64,000 nucleotides of DNA from Yeosuana aquiaggeris. Lineage in GTDB: Bacteria > Bacteroidota > Bacteroidia > Flavobacteriales > Flavobacteriaceae. The stretch spans positions 1,178,001 to 1,242,000 of the forward strand of contig NZ_JBAWKC010000001.1 in the NCBI RefSeq assembly GCF_044003965.1. The letters are read 5' to 3'. Position 1 is the first letter of the stretch. Every line of letters starts with the position of its first letter. Both the position numbers and the translations under genes were made by a program. Shown in pieces: positions 61,701 through 64,000 of the stretch. The notes under the pieces are model-generated. The model searched no databases. It was not told where the DNA came from and worked only from the letters and a program-made list of their open reading frames with translations.

Positions 61701-62033
61701 AGATTAGTTGCAACTAATAATGGGAATATCATTTATTCAGATACTTATCAATATACAACAGGCACATTGAGTCTTACATATTTTGATTTGGAAAAAGAAA
61801 TATCAATATATCCAAACCCAGCAAATGATTTTGTGAATATTAAATCTAATGTTTCTGAAAAAGTTGAGTTCATTGAATTTTATAATGCTTTAGGTCAACG
61901 TATTTACTATAGGAATGTTTTTAATATCTCTGATATAAAAATTAATGTGTCGAATTTTAGAAAAGGGTTATACTTCATAAAAGTAAATTTTGAAAATACC
62001 AAAGTAATATCATCGAAATTAATATTGAATTAA
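58788..62033 (+). CDS. T9SS-exported beta-propeller protein with Asp-box repeats
   Basis: About 1081 residues from the ATG at 58788, which opens a signal peptide (MKKNLLILFCIIICTNKIHSQ); an in-frame GTG at 58719 is less likely. The first 600 residues hold 13 repeats of the form KTxDGGxTW (BNR or Ycf48 Asp-box motif), suggesting one or two beta-propellers. Next come four fibronectin-like or immunoglobulin-like repeats, each with YYRLKA near its end. The last 75 residues, ISIYPNPANDFVNIKSN to KLILN, form a type A sorting domain for type IX secretion. The protein is expected on the cell surface or free outside the cell. Ligand unknown. It is bounded by inverted repeats. Confidence 0.93.
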   Translation: MKKNLLILFCIIICTNKIHSQINWELLNPKPTANTGKNVDFVTNNIGYIITSNELLETLDAGNTWLKKQNISSGNDMNFYNTTGYIVGNYGYVLKSVDNGASWSQISTGFNSSFNTINIIDDNNIILSTSNSIVKTDDGGTTWESWSISNSAVNKTSFTSSLVGHAVCNNGIILKTIDGGENWYTTINNSNISPSDYFTVYFINENIGFATREHDYMYKTTDAGETWVEISGTSQAIFDFHFLDENNGFATGEYGATYKTNDGGTTWGQIFFQNGFVGGTSMYGIHFQDSNIGYATGARGRIIKTTDGGNTWVSHSENYNDFNDLKIFDNGTGFARSGINYYKTTDFGDNWSYISSVNHFTYCSGFYFVNENIGYSIGGGTNSPSGDVFKTTDGGNTWSQLNIYVDEGLSSVFFIDENVGFISGGFNQKKVMKTINGGSTWTQVESISFGQIQFINNQIGYAHRVGYSNGRMYKTTDGGNTWNISIEVDEEINAFHFVNENNGYFVGDQGLIYKTNDGGTNWEELEIPYEWYTKVNFYSKNVGYIADEDGKLYKTENGGLNWKYLTQQYTINSIELINDKIYTAGTNGKIYRSVVEYETIILHVNAAENITNSSTSLTGNATSNGESISNIQFEYSIDYSFSNIISTKPSTVDANESLNVSIDLINLEPNTTHYYRLKGTQNSNISTSQILSFTTLPDYEITTNFTYNYSSTTSEISGNIVSNGYDITNVAFQYGTSSDILDRTLTGTPTSVLGNTTENVTANLINLEPETQYFYRIKATHQGEDIYGDILSFTTYPEFNINLNNPNINGTDVTLSAYLTSYNQDLTDIVFEYGTIDYENNALTNPSQVNANSSNYISTTITNLDTNLNYYYRLKAMHNREAIYSEERIFNFSGDIIMVNCTIEEAQANSLELKGLINSYGAYLTNIHFEYGITNSFGSSIAGTPNFAYGYNTNLITGSINNPLPNQTYYYRLVATNNGNIIYSDTYQYTTGTLSLTYFDLEKEISIYPNPANDFVNIKSNVSEKVEFIEFYNALGQRIYYRNVFNISDIKINVSNFRKGLYFIKVNFENTKVISSKLILN

Positions 62034-62354
62034 AAATACGATTGCCCAACAATGACTTTACCCACCAAAGCAACAACAACTTTTTGAGATTGCAGTATAA
62101 TTTAGGGGGGATACTATCAGATCCCTACAGACCTTTCAAATGTTACATCGCATTACAGTAAATATTTTACTCACGCCATAAAATGAGGGGGGTATAAAAC
62201 AAAAAGTGCCTAAAAAGAATTTCTTCCTATTAGACACAATTTAAATTCTCCCAAAGAATTAATTAATAGCATTACAAAAAACGATAAAATAAGTATCGCA
62301 CGCAATACTCAAATTGAGTATATTTTAATTCTTTTTTAGATTTTTAATAGTATT
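62034..62354. other. Gap after the T9SS gene
   Basis: 321 bp. It contains the right inverted repeat (62042-62053), two G-runs of six (62106-62111 and about 62186-62191), a GGGAT/ATCCC hairpin, and TACTC/GAGTA pairing at 62306-62320 before a T-rich end. No reading frame of note. Confidence 0.5.
62042..62053 (-). repeat. Right 12-bp inverted repeat of the T9SS gene unit
   Basis: TTGCCCAACAAT, 9 bp after the stop codon of the 1104-codon reading frame. GCCCAAC fits the RYYYAAC core of integron attC sites. No complete attC partner (GTTRRRY within about 140 bp downstream) was found. Confidence 0.6.
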
Positions 62355-62618
62355 TTAAGTGAGGTTGTTTGCTTGTAAAGGTCTTTTTATTTTTTCCCCT
62401 ATTATATCCTGAATGCCATAAAAAGGGTCGTCTTCAAATACAATACGTTGAAATTTGTAGGTTTCCTTCGTTTTCATTTCAACTTTTGACTTTAATTCTT
62501 GCAATACTGCTGCCTCTAATGAAACTGAATTTTTCTGATAGACTACACAACTTTGGAGAAGGATTAATGTTATAAATATCAAAACTAAATGTTCAATATA
62601 TGTTCTTATTGTTGACAT
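62355..62618 (-). CDS. Small lipoprotein of unknown function
   Basis: 87 residues. Signal peptide with lipobox (LIFITLILLQSCVVYQ). The mature part reads VSLEAAVLQELKSKVEMKTKETYKFQRIVFEDDPFYGIQDIIGEKIKRPLQ; the KF-RIVFEDD-FYGI pattern recalls longer Bacteroidetes lipoproteins, so this could be a truncated member. No known function. Confidence 0.55.
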   Translation of the reverse strand: MSTIRTYIEHLVLIFITLILLQSCVVYQKNSVSLEAAVLQELKSKVEMKTKETYKFQRIVFEDDPFYGIQDIIGEKIKRPLQANNLT

Positions 62619-62687
62619 AATAATAAATAAATTAGAATTAAAATATTATTTAAACCTAGGAGTAATTTTACTTGTTTTCAATGATAA

Positions 62688-62834
62688 TTATCAATCAATA
62701 ACTGTTATGCCATAGATAAGTTCTTCGTTGAGGTAATTTATGATGGAGAACATAACACCATAACAGAAGTTAGAAGTTTTAAATATGGTGGTAGCCTTGA
62801 TAAGTATTCAAATAACCAAAGAAAAGGAATTTAA
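62688..62834 (+). pseudogene. C-terminal gene remnant
   Basis: An open stretch without any start codon, ending at a TAA at 62832. It reads like a real protein C-terminus: AIDKFFVEVIYDGEHNTITE, then VRSFKYGGSLDKYSNN to the stop. The frame is closed upstream by a stop at 62685. It is best explained as the 3' remnant of a lost gene. CTGTTATG (62702-62709) and CATAACAG (62759-62766) form an inverted repeat inside it. Confidence 0.5.
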
Positions 62835-63036
62835 AATTCTAATTCTTTTTGGTAGATTTTAAATATTATTTGTGCCTTTTTTGATATTAATAGTTAGAAT
62901 ATAGGTACTCTCATTTATTGCAAAATTCAAAATCCTATTTTACTTCTTTTTGCAATTTCCCCCAAAAAACCTTTTTAAACCTCCACATATAAAAAATCAC
63001 ATGCAATCCACTAATAGTCAAGACAAAGTCTGGATA

Positions 63037-63160
63037 AACAATGGAGCTCACGAAGTAATCGTGGCGATGATCAAAGTTCGTTAAAAGTCGTTCACTCGAT
63101 GTGCCCGTTGTCGCCCCATGGAGCGAGTAGGGTAGTCGCCATGTTTTTTTAGCCATTGTT
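63037..63160. repeat. Imperfect 124-bp palindrome downstream of the second cyclase
   Basis: AACAATGG (63037-63044) and CCATTGTT (63153-63160) are exact inverted ends; TGGCGA (63062-63067) and TCGCCA (63136-63141) pair inside them. The region looks richer in GC than its surroundings. It is similar in size and form to single-strand-folded recombination sites. The 73-codon frame crossing it is not considered a gene. Confidence 0.5.
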
Positions 63161-63171
63161 GAATCGCGCTT

Positions 63172-64000
63172 TTAAGCTAGACTATTACCGTTCTTAAATA
63201 CAAAATACATGTCCATCTTACCTTTTCCTTTCGCTTCAATTTTGCCTCTTGGTTCAAAACTCAAGTCATTCTCAAATTTTAAAAGTTCAAAGGTGTTTTC
63301 GCTAACATTCACTTTTCCCACTTCTCCGCTGCTTTCCATGCGGCTGGCAGTATTCACCGTATCGCCCCAAATGTCGTATTGAAATTTCTTGACACCTACG
63401 ATGCCTGCTACCACAGGACCAGTATGCACGCCAATGCGTACTTCGAAGTAGGGTAAATTCGCAGCAATCCTCTCGGCTTTACCTTTTTCAATTACTTCCG
63501 CCATTTCCAGAGCCGCCTTCACGACATCTTTTGCATGGGTTGTGTTGGGAGTAGGTAAACCACCGGCAGCCATGTAGGCATCACCTATGGTTTTGATCTT
63601 TTCAATTCCATACGTTTCGCATATGTTATCAAATGCTGAGAAGTACTCGTGAAGGTCGGCAACGAGTGCTTTGGGTGTCACTCTCTCGCTCAAGTCGGTA
63701 AATCCTTTAAAATCTGTAAATAACACTGTTACCTCATCAATTAGCTGGGCATCCGAATGGCCTTTTTCTTTTAGTTCTTCAGCAACTTCTTCAGGTAAGA
63801 TGTTCAGTAGTAGTTCCTCGCTGCGCTTCTTCTCCTTCCCGATACGATTGCGTTGCACGAAAAAAACCCCCGCAAATAAAAGTACAATGGTAAAACCGCT
63901 CATGAAACCATTACGCATCAATTTCTGCCGCTTTAGCTCTTGTGTTGCTACAACATCTTTCTTTTCCTGCTCTGCTTTCGTTTTAACTTCTTTTTTATCA
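63172..64000 (-). CDS. Class III adenylate cyclase, C-terminal part
   Basis: The frame runs open to the window edge, so the N-terminus is missing. A Lys- and Glu-rich coiled coil (DKKEVKTKAEQEKKDVV) leads into a membrane helix (GFTIVLLFAGVFFVQ) and a cyclase domain. Metal sites are in TVLFTDFKGFTDLSE and IGDAYMAAGGLP. The Lys of EKIKTIGDAYM and the Asp of YDIWGDTVN mark ATP as substrate; NTASRMES holds the transition-state Arg. Layout is like the TPR cyclase at 52751, but the DNA looks richer in GC, with more GC-ending codons, which suggests a different origin. Confidence 0.88.
   Translation of the reverse strand, partial: DKKEVKTKAEQEKKDVVATQELKRQKLMRNGFMSGFTIVLLFAGVFFVQRNRIGKEKKRSEELLLNILPEEVAEELKEKGHSDAQLIDEVTVLFTDFKGFTDLSERVTPKALVADLHEYFSAFDNICETYGIEKIKTIGDAYMAAGGLPTPNTTHAKDVVKAALEMAEVIEKGKAERIAANLPYFEVRIGVHTGPVVAGIVGVKKFQYDIWGDTVNTASRMESSGEVGKVNVSENTFELLKFENDLSFEPRGKIEAKGKGKMDMYFVFKNGNSLA

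Noticed and set aside
62042..62180. Complete integron attC site after the T9SS gene
   Set aside because: Only the RYYYAAC side is present; no GTTRRRY partner was found within about 140 bp, and no integrase gene is in the window. Kept only as an inverted-repeat observation.
62935..63156. 73-codon minus-strand frame starting MAKKTWRLPY
   Set aside because: Its first half coincides with the imperfect palindrome, and the peptide resembles no protein; it is best explained by the element itself.
1..64000. tRNA, rRNA, CRISPR array, transposase or phage genes
   Set aside because: None were seen by eye on either strand: no T-loop GTTCGANTC-type cluster, no regularly spaced repeats and no transposase or integrase motifs.

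Overview
The window comes from a low-GC member of the Bacteroidota, most likely a marine-type Flavobacteriaceae. The evidence is a SusC/RagA TonB-dependent receptor, a protein with a type IX secretion C-terminal sorting domain, promoters of the Bacteroidetes type (TAnnTTTG near -7 with TTTG or TTG near -33), few Shine-Dalgarno sequences with A-rich leaders instead, and the gene order rpsL-rpsG-fusA-rpsJ followed by a long S10/spc/alpha block.

Layout. Positions 1-3000 (minus) hold the N-terminal part of a SusC-like receptor and an Omp85-type outer-membrane protein. Positions 3240-20513 (plus) form one long translation-machinery array: rpsL, rpsG, fusA, rpsJ, an internal hairpin with a U-tract, then rplC to rplQ with secY, infA, rpmJ and rpoA. 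Positions 20547-21923 carry two paralogous exported proteins of unknown function, bracketed by two terminators that share a core sequence. Positions 22006-30824 (plus) carry central metabolism: carA, eno, two citrate synthases of different types in tandem, and two guanidino-group hydrolases around an M20 peptidase. Positions 30835-37296 hold a TPR histidine kinase, argS, trmL, a small membrane protein and a GNAT-nitrilase fusion. Positions 37376-44640 (minus) are a complete trpEGDCFBA operon plus a SIMPL-domain gene. A classical attenuator precedes the operon: a 20-residue leader peptide with three consecutive Trp codons, followed by a 13-bp terminator hairpin.

Positions 44711-50710 are a run of small exported or redox proteins: a TlpA-like lipoprotein, a thioredoxin-fold protein, two rhodaneses and several unknown lipoproteins. 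Positions 50791-56430 hold tryptophanase, an unknown beta-rich protein, a TPR-class III adenylate cyclase and a CPA1 Na+/H+ antiporter. Positions 56431-64000 are accessory in character. They contain a DUF481-like protein, an unknown cytosolic protein, a 1104-codon reading frame for a T9SS-exported beta-propeller protein bounded by 12-bp inverted repeats, a small lipoprotein, a gene remnant, a roughly 124-bp imperfect palindrome, and a second adenylate cyclase that looks richer in GC and runs off the window.

The most interesting signal is regulatory. Five scattered intergenic regions contain the palindrome TGAC-N4-GTCA (three carry the same 12-mer, one has a single mismatch). In each, the palindrome centre lies 28.5-29.5 nt upstream of a TAnnTTTG-like box, so it replaces the -33 element, as expected for class II activation by a Crp/Fnr-family regulator. 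The putative targets are the first citrate synthase, a lipoprotein, a 66-residue protein, tryptophanase, and the divergent pair at 58.6-58.8 kb. That would link Trp breakdown, TCA entry and exported proteins in one undescribed regulon. All functions are inferred by reading the sequence; no database search was run.
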